Assembly (NCBI GenBank): GCA_036763105.1
Contig: JBAIYS010000005.1
Span: forward strand, 1 to 64,000
DNA length: 64,000 nt
Direction of reading: 5' to 3'
From: Peptococcaceae bacterium 1198_IL3148
GTDB taxonomy: Bacteria > Bacillota > Desulfotomaculia > Desulfotomaculales > Desulfohalotomaculaceae
The position numbers and the translations under genes were made by a program. Positions 33,249 to 42,593 of this stretch are shown piece after piece. Numbering within the stretch: the first letter of the stretch is position 1; each line of letters opens with the position of its first letter. The notes beneath the pieces are model-generated. The model saw only the letters and a program-made list of their open reading frames with translations, ran no database searches and was not told the origin of the DNA.

Positions 33249-33572
33249 TTAGTTTAGCCCCGCAGCATGCTTGGCATTGATTCTTTCTACCAGATACATG
33301 GTAGAAAAAACGTGATGCACTTGATTGGCCACACTTTCCACCGGCCCTTGATAATCATATAATCCTTCCACAAGTACCGGTTCAAAACCAAAGTCTGTTA
33401 TTATACTTTGCTTCACTTTATTTAAAATAGCTTTGCGTGTTTCTAAGTCACCAACATCCTGCCATTCAGTGTAAGCATCTATACCATCACTTCCGGTTAT
33501 TTTCTTTACCGTTTCTAAAAAGGTCACTCGAAATTGTATAAATGTCGGTTGTCGCTTATCAAGCACACCCAT
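33249..33572 (-). CDS. small conserved-looking protein of unknown function
   Basis: A 107-residue soluble protein (FIQFRVTFLETVKKITGSDG...GDLETRKAILNKVKQ...GFEPVLVEGLYDYQGPVESVANQVHHVFSTMYLVERI). The ATG at 33572 follows GGGAGGTAAG. The pattern is mixed alpha/beta without cysteines or membrane helix. I do not recognise the family. It is convergent with sdaAA and divergent from the alanine symporter gene. Confidence 0.6.
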   Translation of the reverse strand: MGVLDKRQPTFIQFRVTFLETVKKITGSDGIDAYTEWQDVGDLETRKAILNKVKQSIITDFGFEPVLVEGLYDYQGPVESVANQVHHVFSTMYLVERINAKHAAGLN

Positions 33573-33782
33573 GTACTTACCTCCCATTACTATTTTCTAA
33601 CAAATATGTTTCAATATACTTAAACAATTTCCTTTATGTCAACCCAATTTCTCTATATTCTGAATAATGAAGTTTTTTGTATTTGCCAGCAGGATATTTG
33701 TAAATGCAGCGAGAATATCATATTTCATTGGGGCGGTTAATAGAATATTCTAAAAAATTAAAAAAGGAGTGATGTTTTTTAA

Positions 33783-35156
33783 ATGAGTTTTTCAGAACTT
33801 ATAAGTACTTTAAGTGACTTTGTTTGGGGCCCTTATATGTTGGTATTCATTGTAGGTACTGGTATTTTCCTAACTATCCGCCTTGGATTCCTGCAAGTTT
33901 TTTCTCTACCCTACGCCCTGAAACTGGCCTTTGGCAGAAATCAAGACAAAAAGTCAACTGGTGACATTTCCCACTTTCAATCCTTAATGACTGCGCTTTC
34001 AGCTACCATAGGTACCGGTAACATTGCCGGTGTGGCAACCGCCTATGTGCTTGGGGGACCCGGTGCTATTTTATGGATGTGGATTACCGCTGTCTTTGGT
34101 ATGGCCACAAAATACGGTGAAGCAATTTTAGCAGTTAAATATCGGATTGTAGACGATAACGGCAACATGGCTGGTGGCCCGATGTACGTGTTGGAAAGAG
34201 GCTTAGGTCAAAAATGGCTAGGCTGGCTGTTCGCCTTTTTTGGTGCCGTTGCCGCCTTTGGTATCGGTAACATGGTGCAAACCAACTCCGTTGCGGATGT
34301 TGTGCAATCTAACTTTGGTGTATCACCATATATAACCGGTGTTATCTTAGCAGCTGGTACTGCCGCAGTTATTCTTGGTGGTATTAAGAGTATTGGTAAA
34401 GTTACCAGTTTTATTGTCCCTTTTATGGCCTTATTCTATGTTTTAGGCGGTTTGGCAATTGTAGCACTGCACATAGATTTAGTACCAGAAGCCTTTGCTT
34501 TGATTTTTTCAGACGCCTTTACCGGTCAAGCCGCTGCCGGCGGTGCTCTTGGTACTGTAATTCGTTGGGGTGTTGCCCGCGGTGTATTCTCTAACGAAGC
34601 TGGTTTAGGTTCCGCCCCCATTGCTGCTGCAGCAGCAATAACTGACCACCCCGGTCGTCAAGCTTTAGTATCCATGACCGGTACTTTCCTTGACACCATT
34701 ATTGTATGTTCCATTACCGGTTTAGGTTTGACAATTGGCGGTTTAACTGGTGCAGTTGAACCTGGTTTAGAAGGTGCTACCCTTACTGCCGCTTCTTTTG
34801 CAGCACTGTTACCTGGTTCTAACTTTGGTGCATACTTAGTTACCATCGGTTTAATGTTCTTTGCTTATTCAACAGTTCTTGGTTGGTCTTATTATGGCGA
34901 AAAATGTTTCCAATATCTTTTAGGTACAAAGGGTATTACTTTATACCGCTGGGCCTTTGTATTGGTGGCCTACTGGGGTGCAACCGCACAATTAGATATC
35001 GTATGGGGCATTGCCGACGTATTTAACGGTGCGATGGCCATTCCAAACTTAATTAGCTTAGTACTGTTATCAGGGGTAATTGTGTCTGAAACCAAAGACT
35101 TTAAGAAAATTCGAGAGAAAGAAAAACAGCAAGCAAGTACCGGCATCAGTGCTTAA
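33783..35156 (+). CDS. alanine/sodium symporter, AGCS family
   Basis: A 457-residue membrane transporter that imports alanine or glycine with sodium. Family motifs are visible: FQSLMTALSATIGTGNIAGVATAYVLGGPGAILWMW near residue 62, GGPMYVLERGLG, and GVARGVFSNEAGLGSAPIAAAAA near 265. There are about ten helices. The ATG follows AAAAAGGAGTG. No glycine riboswitch is present in the 180-bp leader. Alanine can enter pyruvate metabolism in this organism. Confidence 0.93.
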   Translation: MSFSELISTLSDFVWGPYMLVFIVGTGIFLTIRLGFLQVFSLPYALKLAFGRNQDKKSTGDISHFQSLMTALSATIGTGNIAGVATAYVLGGPGAILWMWITAVFGMATKYGEAILAVKYRIVDDNGNMAGGPMYVLERGLGQKWLGWLFAFFGAVAAFGIGNMVQTNSVADVVQSNFGVSPYITGVILAAGTAAVILGGIKSIGKVTSFIVPFMALFYVLGGLAIVALHIDLVPEAFALIFSDAFTGQAAAGGALGTVIRWGVARGVFSNEAGLGSAPIAAAAAITDHPGRQALVSMTGTFLDTIIVCSITGLGLTIGGLTGAVEPGLEGATLTAASFAALLPGSNFGAYLVTIGLMFFAYSTVLGWSYYGEKCFQYLLGTKGITLYRWAFVLVAYWGATAQLDIVWGIADVFNGAMAIPNLISLVLLSGVIVSETKDFKKIREKEKQQASTGISA

Positions 35157-35170
35157 AAATTGATCATTAA

Positions 35171-35200
35171 AGAGGTTGTTCAAACAACAGCCTCTTTTTT
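35171..35200 (+). terminator. intrinsic terminator after the AGCS symporter
   Basis: AGAGG-TTGTT and its near-complement with CCTCT close a hairpin, followed by TTTTTT. It lies 14 bp past the stop. Confidence 0.8.
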
Positions 35201-35320
35201 GTTGTCAGAAAGTATTTAATTTTTAAAAAGATTTTTAACTTTAAAATAATTTCCTTTTTTAGTGTTAGATAGGTATGCTGAACATATTTATTATATAGCT
35301 TTCTCTTTTGGAGGTTAATT

Positions 35321-36649
35321 ATGGGATTGCGTACCGCCAACAAAAAATTATGTCTGTTATTTATATTGTCCTTGATTATATTAATTGTGGGCATTAATAA
35401 TCATAGCTTTACTGTTATAACCAAAACTGAGGCCGGCTCATTGGAGGGAGAAATAAAATTTATTCTGCCCATTAAGCTAGAAAAATCAAGCACCCATCTA
35501 TACCCAGAGTACCCGCAACATGCGCCCCAATGGTCTGTAGAACAAACAAAAGCAAATGTAGTAACAATAAAAGTTCAGGAACATGTTCCCTACGGTCAAA
35601 ATCTTAAACTGAAACTTGGCTATCGCCCTTTAGGACTACCAATTACATTCCACATCCAGCAAGACATAGTCAATGACGTAATACCAAAGCTGATGGACCC
35701 TAAAAACAAAGTGGTTTCATCAGATAAGCCGTTAATTTTTCAATTTAACACCTTTATCGATCCAAAAAGTATGACTGCTGGCACCAGCACAAGTATACCT
35801 GGATATTTTAAACCTACAGATTGGGACGGTGTAAAAAATTATAGTCGGTGGCAATTTACCCCGGAGCATCCCTTGGCAGAAAATCATTCTTTTAGCGTAA
35901 TTTTTAAACCCAGCATTTATAGCACCAATAATAAATACCTAGAAAAACAAATTATATGTCAGCTCATCACTGGAGTTAAACCCCAGTATGTCAGCGGTAG
36001 TGTAATTGATAATGCTAACAACATTAGCCTGTACCCTAAATTGGAGTTTACTTACAACCAAAAGCTAGCCAAAGCAAATATTATTTTAAAAGAAACCCAC
36101 AGCAATTGTAATGTTTCCGGTCAGATCACGGTAACTGATCATACTGCGTCATTTATTCCCGATAATGTCTTACTTCCCAATACCAAGTATTTTTTAACTA
36201 TCAAGGTGGAATCAATTGAACAACAAGCCAGCAATGAGCTACAAATTAATTTTACTACCGAAGAGGTGGCCAGTAAATATTGGGTGGATGTAAAACTGGG
36301 GGCGATACACACAGTAACCATTTATCAAGGTCAATATCCTATCCGCTTTATGTTGGCTTCCGGGGGACGCAGTGGCCATGAAACCCCACTGGGAAAATAC
36401 TATATCCAAGACCGGGGTAGCAGTTTCTGGGCAGCTAGATTTGGTGAAGGAGCAAATTACTGGGTAAGAATAGTGGGTAGTATATTAATTCATTCGGTTC
36501 CTAAGGATGCTAACTGGCAAACAAAGGAAGAAGAACACGCCAAACTGGGGTTACCAGCCAGCCATGGATGTATTCGCCTTGCGGAACCGGATGCCAAATG
36601 GGTTTATGAGAATCTACCGGCAAATACCATGGTAATCATTCATAACTGA
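35321..36649 (+). CDS. L,D-transpeptidase (YkuD domain) with N-terminal Ig-like domains
   Basis: A 442-residue secreted or membrane-anchored enzyme. A hydrophobic N-terminal segment (LLFILSLIILIVGI, about residues 10-27) anchors it. Two or more beta-rich Ig-like regions follow (with KPLIFQFNTFIDPKSM and LYPKLEFTYNQKL typical of SbsA-Ig repeats). The C-terminal YkuD domain ends with HSVPKD...SHGCIRLAEPDAKWVYENLP, containing the catalytic HGC. Such enzymes cross-link peptidoglycan through meso-DAP. Start follows TTGGAGGT. Monocistronic, or with the small gene 80 bp downstream. Confidence 0.9.
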   Translation: MGLRTANKKLCLLFILSLIILIVGINNHSFTVITKTEAGSLEGEIKFILPIKLEKSSTHLYPEYPQHAPQWSVEQTKANVVTIKVQEHVPYGQNLKLKLGYRPLGLPITFHIQQDIVNDVIPKLMDPKNKVVSSDKPLIFQFNTFIDPKSMTAGTSTSIPGYFKPTDWDGVKNYSRWQFTPEHPLAENHSFSVIFKPSIYSTNNKYLEKQIICQLITGVKPQYVSGSVIDNANNISLYPKLEFTYNQKLAKANIILKETHSNCNVSGQITVTDHTASFIPDNVLLPNTKYFLTIKVESIEQQASNELQINFTTEEVASKYWVDVKLGAIHTVTIYQGQYPIRFMLASGGRSGHETPLGKYYIQDRGSSFWAARFGEGANYWVRIVGSILIHSVPKDANWQTKEEEHAKLGLPASHGCIRLAEPDAKWVYENLPANTMVIIHN

Positions 36650-36731
36650 TATAGCCGATAATTTAATCCCGCTAATTATTCTAAAATTATGTTTTTATGG
36701 TATAATAACCTTGTGAAGGGGGTATGCCGGA

Positions 36732-36926
36732 ATGTATGATGTTATTTGCTATCGTCTTAAAGGTCACTTACATTATCAAACCGAAGTGGTGCCGTCAGGT
36801 ACGCCTGTCAATGATGCCATAGAAAATATTCAAAATGTAGAAGAAACCCTCAGATTTACCGGCTATTCCACCAAGGAAGATGCACAAAAATTTATTGAAA
36901 AATTTCAATCCAGCGCTAAAAAATAG
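36732..36926 (+). CDS. small protein of unknown function
   Basis: 64 residues, soluble and acidic, with a beta-alpha character (YDVICYRLKGHLHYQTEVVPSG...DAQKFIEKFQSSAKK). The ribosome site AAGGGGG lies 9 nt before the ATG. I recognise no family; the small size and upstream spacing leave some doubt. It is convergent with the DUF362 gene. Confidence 0.55.
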   Translation: MYDVICYRLKGHLHYQTEVVPSGTPVNDAIENIQNVEETLRFTGYSTKEDAQKFIEKFQSSAKK

Positions 36927-36938
36927 TCCAATTATTTT

Positions 36939-38042
36939 TTACAGTTTCACCAGTTGATATTTTCTAGTGCCTAAGCCAATTATTTCTCCGTGGGCTAAAC
37001 TTTTCTCGTAATCTGCATTAGGGTGTAGTGCCTTTAGTTTGTCGACGTCATTCCCTTTGCCGTCCAGTTTTGATCCTGGCAGTGCCGGTTCTTTATTAAC
37101 CAAATCACATGCTGCTTGATCTAAGGCAACTGGATCTAAAGAGGCAATGATGCCAATATCACGCACTATCGGCGTATCATTCCAAGCACAACAATCGCAT
37201 TCCGGTGATACCTGGGTAATAAAAGTTATAAAACCACATTTTTCACGCTTATCTTTAATTACCCCCAAAGTATATTCAGCCATTTTTTCTTGAATAGCAT
37301 GGGGCTCAGTCTTCCAGCTCACTGCAATGGCACCTTCTGGGCAGGATACAGTACACTCTCCACAGCCGATACATTTAGCCCGAATAATATTTGCTTTGCG
37401 TTCAATGATTTCTATTGCTCCCCTAGGACACCACTTAGCACACCTACTGCAACCAATACATTTTTCGTTATTTAATGATGGCAGCACATCTGAGTGCATC
37501 ATTTGCTTACCGCTGCGTGATCCCAAACCCATGCCAATATTTTTTATGGTGGCTCCAAAGCCAGTGACTTCATGCCCTTTAAAGTGGCTCACTGCAATAA
37601 ATGCATCGGCGTGGATAGCAGCACTACCTATTTTAACCTCTTTGAAATGTTTACCGTTAATTGGTACGTTGATATAATCTTTACCAGTTAAACCATCGGC
37701 AATTACTATTGGCGCCCCCACCACTGAGTAGTTCCAACCGTTTTCAATGGCAGTCACTGTATGATCCACTGCATTTGATCTGCTGCCGACATATAATGTA
37801 TTGGCATCAGTTAAAAAAGGGTTTCCTCCTAACCCCTTAACCCGATCCACCAATCTTCTGACAAATTGCGGCCTTATATAGGCCAGGTTTCCCTTTTCGC
37901 CAAAATGAACCTTAAAGGCCACCAAGTCCTTTTCTTTGATCAGATCATCGAAACCCGCTGTCCGCCACAGTTTTTCCAGCTTGTCCAACAAGTTTTCTTT
38001 CATATTGGCTCGCAGATCAATAAAATAAACTTTAGCTGCCAC
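36939..38042 (-). CDS. DUF362 domain protein with two 4Fe-4S sites
   Basis: A 367-residue protein of the DUF362 family. The N-terminal ~185 residues carry VAFKVHFGEKGN, PFLTDANTLYVGSR, FIAVSHFKGHEVTGFGATIKNIGMGLGSRSGK, all family hallmarks. A ferredoxin insert follows with CIGCSRCAKWCPRGA near residue 195 and CIGCGECTVSCPEGA near 223. The remainder has ECDCCAW and DPVALDQAACDLV. Function is unknown; these proteins are frequent in anaerobes. It stands alone on the minus strand. Confidence 0.88.
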   Translation of the reverse strand: MAAKVYFIDLRANMKENLLDKLEKLWRTAGFDDLIKEKDLVAFKVHFGEKGNLAYIRPQFVRRLVDRVKGLGGNPFLTDANTLYVGSRSNAVDHTVTAIENGWNYSVVGAPIVIADGLTGKDYINVPINGKHFKEVKIGSAAIHADAFIAVSHFKGHEVTGFGATIKNIGMGLGSRSGKQMMHSDVLPSLNNEKCIGCSRCAKWCPRGAIEIIERKANIIRAKCIGCGECTVSCPEGAIAVSWKTEPHAIQEKMAEYTLGVIKDKREKCGFITFITQVSPECDCCAWNDTPIVRDIGIIASLDPVALDQAACDLVNKEPALPGSKLDGKGNDVDKLKALHPNADYEKSLAHGEIIGLGTRKYQLVKL

Positions 38043-38105
38043 TATATCTGCCCCCTTAACATCATTATATGTTTACCCCGCTTATGTAAATTTACTCCTG
38101 CAACT

Positions 38106-38387
38106 CTATATTATTTCGGTCTCAATAGCTAGCACTTGGGCGATACCTAATGATTCTATAAATTTTGCTACATTGCTTAAGGTACTCTGCACATGGGTGG
38201 TTTCATTGCTAATGCAGGCTATCCCCAATGTGGCCCGTTGCCAAGTATGCTGCCTACCAACTTCAGCTACCGAAACATTATATCTGTTTTTAATTCTATC
38301 AATAATGCTTTTAAGCACCCGCCTTTTATCCTTTAGATTATTGGCTTCCCCAATATACAATTCAACAATTAGCGTACCCACAATCAT
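38106..38387 (-). CDS. DUF503 (YlxP-like) family protein
   Basis: A 93-residue protein of the DUF503 family (MIVGTLIVELYIGEANNLKDKRRVLKSIIDRIKNRYNVSVAEV, then WQRATLGIACIS). In other Firmicutes it is encoded between infB and rbfA; here it is isolated. A role in translation or ribosome assembly is suggested only by that synteny elsewhere. The ATG at 38387 follows a G-rich ribosome site. Confidence 0.85.
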   Translation of the reverse strand: MIVGTLIVELYIGEANNLKDKRRVLKSIIDRIKNRYNVSVAEVGRQHTWQRATLGIACISNETTHVQSTLSNVAKFIESLGIAQVLAIETEII

Positions 38388-38463
38388 TGCTCCCCCCCCC
38401 AATCTTTGGTATTGACCAAGTTTTAAATCCACGCCCTTTAGTTTATACTTTGTTTGTTAAAAG

Positions 38464-38509
38464 TATAAAAACATGAAGCCCAAGCATATCGAAATAGCTG
38501 GGCTTCATG
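38464..38509 (-). terminator. terminator of the fakA/fakB-like operon
   Basis: CATGAAGCCCA and TGGGCTTCATG form an 11-bp perfect stem, extended internally by TAT/ATA around CGAA, followed on the minus strand by TTTTTATAC. It lies 9 nt past the stop of the DegV gene. Confidence 0.88.
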
Positions 38510-38518
38510 ATAATTTGA

Positions 38519-39364
38519 TTATTTTTTATAAAAGGCCATTCCCACTGCACCGGGTCCGGTATGGCACCCAATTACCGAACCAATTTGACAAATAACCAGT
38601 TCATCAATATTTAAGTTTTGTGTGGCTTCTGCCTTAAGCTGTTCCAATGCCATTGGATCATGGGCATGTACTAAATAACATACCATCCTTTCATTACCAC
38701 ATTCTTCAACAGCCTGCTGAACTATTTTTTTAATTCCCTTATTTTTACCACGTATTTTGGCCCAAGGTTGTAAAATGCCGTCCTTGACAACAATCATTGG
38801 CTTGATATTTAGTAGCGATCCAACAAAGGCTTCGGTTTTACTAATCCTTCCACCCCGCTGCAGATACTCTAGCGTGTCTACTAAGAAATTAACTCTCATT
38901 TTATTTATTATTTCATTGATTAGTAATATAATTTCCTCTTTGCTCTTCCCTGCTTCCACTGCCTTGGCAGCGGCTAAAGCAATTAATCCTAAGCCACCAC
39001 ATACATTTCTCGAATCTATGACAGTAATATCCTGATCCGGCAACATACTTTGGGCTATTTGGGCAGCACGGTAAGTACCACTTATGCCCGAAGATAAGTG
39101 GATAGATATAATAGACTGAACGCCCTCTTCCTTTAAACGCTGATAGGTTTGTAAAAATTCACCCGGTGAAGGTTGCGATGTGGTAGCTCTTTCATTTGCG
39201 GTCACTAACCGTTCATAAAATTGCGTTGGCTTTATGTCTACACCATCTTTATAAACCTGTTGTCCAAATATAACTTTTAATGGCACTACTGCTATTTGAT
39301 GTTGTTGATACAGCTCATCATTAAGATCAGCAGTGCTATCTGTAACAATTCTAATAGAGGACAT
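38519..39364 (-). CDS. DegV/FakB family fatty-acid-binding protein
   Basis: A 281-residue DegV-family protein. IRIVTDSTADLNDE at the N-terminus, TTSQPSPGEFL, SIHLSSGISGTYRAAQIA and VIDSRNVCGGLGLIAL are the family core; the C-terminal IGCHTGPGAVGMAFY is characteristic. FakB proteins bind a fatty acid and present it to the kinase FakA, which makes acyl-phosphate for phospholipid synthesis. The FakA-like gene lies 25 bp upstream in the same operon, which strengthens this assignment. Confidence 0.9.
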   Translation of the reverse strand: MSSIRIVTDSTADLNDELYQQHQIAVVPLKVIFGQQVYKDGVDIKPTQFYERLVTANERATTSQPSPGEFLQTYQRLKEEGVQSIISIHLSSGISGTYRAAQIAQSMLPDQDITVIDSRNVCGGLGLIALAAAKAVEAGKSKEEIILLINEIINKMRVNFLVDTLEYLQRGGRISKTEAFVGSLLNIKPMIVVKDGILQPWAKIRGKNKGIKKIVQQAVEECGNERMVCYLVHAHDPMALEQLKAEATQNLNIDELVICQIGSVIGCHTGPGAVGMAFYKK

Positions 39365-39389
39365 TATCGCTCTCCCTACGATTGATTTA

Positions 39390-41000
39390 TTACTCTGCAG
39401 AAATTAAATATTGATATAAAGGTTGACCCCCGTAGTGAACTTCTATTTCTAAGTGCGGAAATTCCTGTTGCAACTTATCGGCAGTCTGTTGGGCAGCCTC
39501 ACCAGTTACATCATCACCATAATAAATAGTGATTAATTCTTCATCATTGGCAGTTAATGCTTGCATTAGTTGCCTCAGTACATCATCCATTTTCTTGCCG
39601 CTGGTTACAATTTTATCATCTAACAAACCGATAATATCGCCTTGATTAATGGCTTGACCTTGAACACTGACATTTCGAACAGCAGTTGTTATTTCGCCCG
39701 TTCGTACCAGCTCCCGTCCATCAGTCATGGCTTCAACGTTTTCGCTGATGCTGGCTTCCGGGTCCAGTGCCAGCAAAGCAGCTATCCCTTGTGGTATAGA
39801 TAACGTCGGTATCACCGCAACTTCTTTTTTACTAATGGCAGCCGCTTGATTGGCTGCCATGATGATGTTCTTATTGTTGGGCAACACAATTACGCTATCG
39901 GCCGGTGCTGCCTCTACCGCCTTTAGTATATCATCGGTGCTAGGGTTCATAGTTTGGCCGCCCCTAACTATCACGTCAACACCCAAGCTTTCTAATATAT
40001 TGTCAATACCCTCACCAATGCTTACCGCAACCACAGCTAAGTGCTTATGCTGTGGTTCTTCACGCAGTCCTTCATTTTGTTCACGCATATTACTTATATT
40101 CAGTTTATGTAGTGAACCATAATTTAGACATGTTTCAATTACCAACCCAGGATGATTTGAGTGAATATGAACCTTTGCCACCTCTTCACTGCCCACCACC
40201 ATTAAACAATCACCATATGGTTTTAATTGATTTTTAATCTCTGCCAGTGGTAACAGGTTTCCCTTGAGTAAGAATTCGGTACAATAGGTGAAGTTAATGT
40301 CATCTTCAATATCCTGGACATTAAATTCCGCCAACCGCTTCTCTTGATTACTGGTAAAATCGTGTAATAATTCAATATGCTCTGCCTGCCGCAAGGAGTA
40401 TAACATTCCTTGCCAAATGGTCACCCAACCCTTACCTCCGGCATCCACCACTCCTGCTTCCTTTAATATCGGCAGTTGATTAGGGGTTTCATCCAATGCC
40501 TTTAGTGCTTGTCTTAAGGTAGCAACCATAAATCGAAACAATTCAGGACTGCGATCTGCTGCCTGCTGAGCCGCTTCAGCAGACTTCCTTAACACTGTTA
40601 AAACGGTACCCTCCACAGGGTTAGAAACTGCATGATAAGCTAACTTTGCTCCTTCTGCAATGGCCATTGCAATGTCATTAGCATTGGCCGCAGGTTTATC
40701 CTTTAACGCATTGGAAAAACCTCTCACCACTTGAGATAAAATAACCCCGGAATTACCCCGGGCACCCATTAAACAGCCACGGGCAGCCGCCTCGGCCACT
40801 TCCCCCAAATGGTCCCCTTCCACCTGCTGGGCTTCCTTTGCCGCTTCCAGCAACGTCAGATACATATTGGTTCCTGTATCACCATCCGGCACAGGAAATA
40901 CGTTCAAAGCATCAATCTCATGCTTTTGCTTAGCTAAAAGATTTGCACTTCCGGTCAACATTAGTTTAAAACCAATTCCATCCATTGTATATATGCCCAA
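39390..41000 (-). CDS. FakA-like (DAK2/YloV) fatty acid kinase
   Basis: A 536-residue protein. The N-terminal DAK2/DhaL kinase domain (residues ~5-200) carries NVFPVPDGDTGTNMYLTL, GARGNSGVILSQVVRGF and VDAGGKGWV, the metal-ADP and glycine motifs. The C-terminal part (DhaK-like/Fak-type) follows. FakA phosphorylates fatty acids held by FakB. The start is a TTG at 41000 after AGAGGGG; an internal ATG six codons later is possible. Upstream DUF322/Asp23 protein, frequent elsewhere, is absent here. Confidence 0.88.
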   Translation of the reverse strand: MGIYTMDGIGFKLMLTGSANLLAKQKHEIDALNVFPVPDGDTGTNMYLTLLEAAKEAQQVEGDHLGEVAEAAARGCLMGARGNSGVILSQVVRGFSNALKDKPAANANDIAMAIAEGAKLAYHAVSNPVEGTVLTVLRKSAEAAQQAADRSPELFRFMVATLRQALKALDETPNQLPILKEAGVVDAGGKGWVTIWQGMLYSLRQAEHIELLHDFTSNQEKRLAEFNVQDIEDDINFTYCTEFLLKGNLLPLAEIKNQLKPYGDCLMVVGSEEVAKVHIHSNHPGLVIETCLNYGSLHKLNISNMREQNEGLREEPQHKHLAVVAVSIGEGIDNILESLGVDVIVRGGQTMNPSTDDILKAVEAAPADSVIVLPNNKNIIMAANQAAAISKKEVAVIPTLSIPQGIAALLALDPEASISENVEAMTDGRELVRTGEITTAVRNVSVQGQAINQGDIIGLLDDKIVTSGKKMDDVLRQLMQALTANDEELITIYYGDDVTGEAAQQTADKLQQEFPHLEIEVHYGGQPLYQYLISAE

Positions 41001-41149
41001 ACTAAACGCCCCTCTACATGAATTAACTGATTCTTCAACTTTACATTAATTCTATTTTTTTTGCACGTTTCCTGCCTAATACACTTTTTTACTAGCCTAT
41101 ACATTAGTTTATCATTTTATTTTGTAGTTCTCACTATAAACACAATTAA

Positions 41150-41171
41150 CCCCTTGGCTTAAGCCAAGGGG
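41150..41171 (-). terminator. terminator after the TauE-like gene
   Basis: CCCCTTGGCTTAAGCCAAGGGG is a perfect 22-bp palindrome 14 bp past the stop, followed on the minus strand by TTAATTGTG. The uridine run is weak. Confidence 0.7.
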
Positions 41172-41185
41172 TTATTATAGTTGAA

Positions 41186-42139
41186 TTACATTTTAAAACC
41201 AGTGAGTTCAAAGATCATTTTACCAAATACATATGATGTTCCCGTATAAGTGAGGATTACTGCCAAAGCGGCTTTCAAATATACAGCCTTGATCATTTTG
41301 GATAATTTAACACCTAAATAACTACCGATACAGATACCAACTATTTCCCAGCTAAGCAATGCGTAATCAATGACACTGCCCATTTGAATGTAGTTAAGTA
41401 CACTGGTAATTGATGTAAACAGGATTGAGAAGGTTACAGTGCCTGCCACAATAAACATCGGGAATCCCATAAAACTGGCCACAAAGGGTACCAACAGGAA
41501 GCCACCGCCCACGCCCATTGATGCAGAGATAATTGCCACTATAAAGCCAGCCGCAAAGGGTACTAGGGCGTTGAATTGGAACTCTTCACCCCCAAAGGTA
41601 AACCTGTTTTTAATACCAATTTGCTGAAAGTTAACACCAAATTCTTTAATTTCGTTCAGTTTTCCAGCGGCCCTTAGTTCTTTAACTTTATTTTCAAAGT
41701 TTTTAGTGGCTGCCTTTACCTTTTTCTGACTATCTCTAAATTTAGGAGTAATTTCGTACCACATGCGGAAGGCAATAAAGTATGTCAATAGTCCAAAGAC
41801 CGACTTGTAACTACTCATGTCCGATAGATAAGTATGGGATAGGTAGGAGCCAACCAAAGCACCGATAATACCACCGGCTGCCAGCATTAATGAAATGGGA
41901 ATAATTATTCTTTTTTCCCGAATATACATCGGTGTTGAAATAACCGGCGATATGATGGTTAAGATTTGGTTCATTGGTTTAATCATGTTGGCGTCTTTAA
42001 TGCCAAAGACTGTGATGTGTCCCATACCAGCCAGAATGCCACCGGCGGCACCCACAGAGGAAAATACAAAGCCCGTTATCACTGACCATAAAATTAACAT
42101 CACTGGGCTAACCGTTACACCTGCAATTTCAAAAGTCAT
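41186..42139 (-). CDS. TauE/SafE family membrane permease (sulfite-exporter type)
   Basis: A 317-residue permease with about eight helices. The duplicated family core is visible: VGAAGGILAGMGHITVFG near residue 30 and ISASMGVGGGFLLVPFVASFMGFP near 225. A central hydrophilic loop (residues ~130-175) is charged and long. The family exports or imports sulfur anions and C2 compounds; no substrate can be assigned here. It is third in a DUF1847, small membrane protein, TauE series transcribed leftward. Confidence 0.87.
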   Translation of the reverse strand: MTFEIAGVTVSPVMLILWSVITGFVFSSVGAAGGILAGMGHITVFGIKDANMIKPMNQILTIISPVISTPMYIREKRIIIPISLMLAAGGIIGALVGSYLSHTYLSDMSSYKSVFGLLTYFIAFRMWYEITPKFRDSQKKVKAATKNFENKVKELRAAGKLNEIKEFGVNFQQIGIKNRFTFGGEEFQFNALVPFAAGFIVAIISASMGVGGGFLLVPFVASFMGFPMFIVAGTVTFSILFTSITSVLNYIQMGSVIDYALLSWEIVGICIGSYLGVKLSKMIKAVYLKAALAVILTYTGTSYVFGKMIFELTGFKM

Positions 42140-42152
42140 AAAATACCCCTCC

Positions 42153-42524
42153 CTAATTATTTAATGCTAACACCCTATGTTTTTTAACCAATTTCTTTGC
42201 TACCAGATAAATGATAATTGCCAAAGGATAATAAATAATTACTTCCAAAGTAATGTCAAAGATGGTGATTTGTCTAAATTTTAAACTCAACAACCACATG
42301 ATGATAAAGTGAGGTACTAAGGATGTTAAAGATTCTAAAACCGATGCCGCCAACATTTCAAAGTAGATTTCGCGAATTCTTTCCTGCAGAGCATGATAAG
42401 CCTCACCATCGCCCATTTGCAACGCAGATTCACTAAGTTCATTGTACTTTTTAATCTCGGCAAGCAATTTTTCTTTCTTTTCTCTATGGGGTTGCTTTAA
42501 TTTATCAATTACAGAAAAGAACAT
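42153..42524 (-). CDS. small membrane protein with N-terminal coiled coil
   Basis: A 123-residue protein. The first ~50 residues are charged and helical (REKKEKLLAEIKKYNELSES), then two hydrophobic segments around residues ~58-76 and ~88-108. The layout (helical hairpin with GDGEAYHALQERI, then membrane helices) is reminiscent of the DUF106/Oxa1-superfamily, but the match is too weak to assert. The TauE gene starts 13 bp downstream, so the two are probably linked. Confidence 0.6.
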   Translation of the reverse strand: MFFSVIDKLKQPHREKKEKLLAEIKKYNELSESALQMGDGEAYHALQERIREIYFEMLAASVLESLTSLVPHFIIMWLLSLKFRQITIFDITLEVIIYYPLAIIIYLVAKKLVKKHRVLALNN

Positions 42525-42593
42525 CTATCCCTATCACCTCACTTTAAAATTGTGTTTGTTATAGTTATTTCAATAACTAGTCAAGCCAGAGCT

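Noticed and set aside
32548-33249. 233-residue open frame opposite sdaAA
   Set aside because: Antisense shadow of a well-supported gene; biased Ala/Pro/Ser composition and no ribosome site.
33588-33782. Glycine riboswitch before the AGCS symporter
   Set aside because: None of the tandem aptamer consensus elements are visible in this 195-bp leader.
41186-42139. Confident naming as a sulfite exporter
   Set aside because: The TauE/SafE family covers many substrates; nothing nearby fixes sulfite as the substrate.
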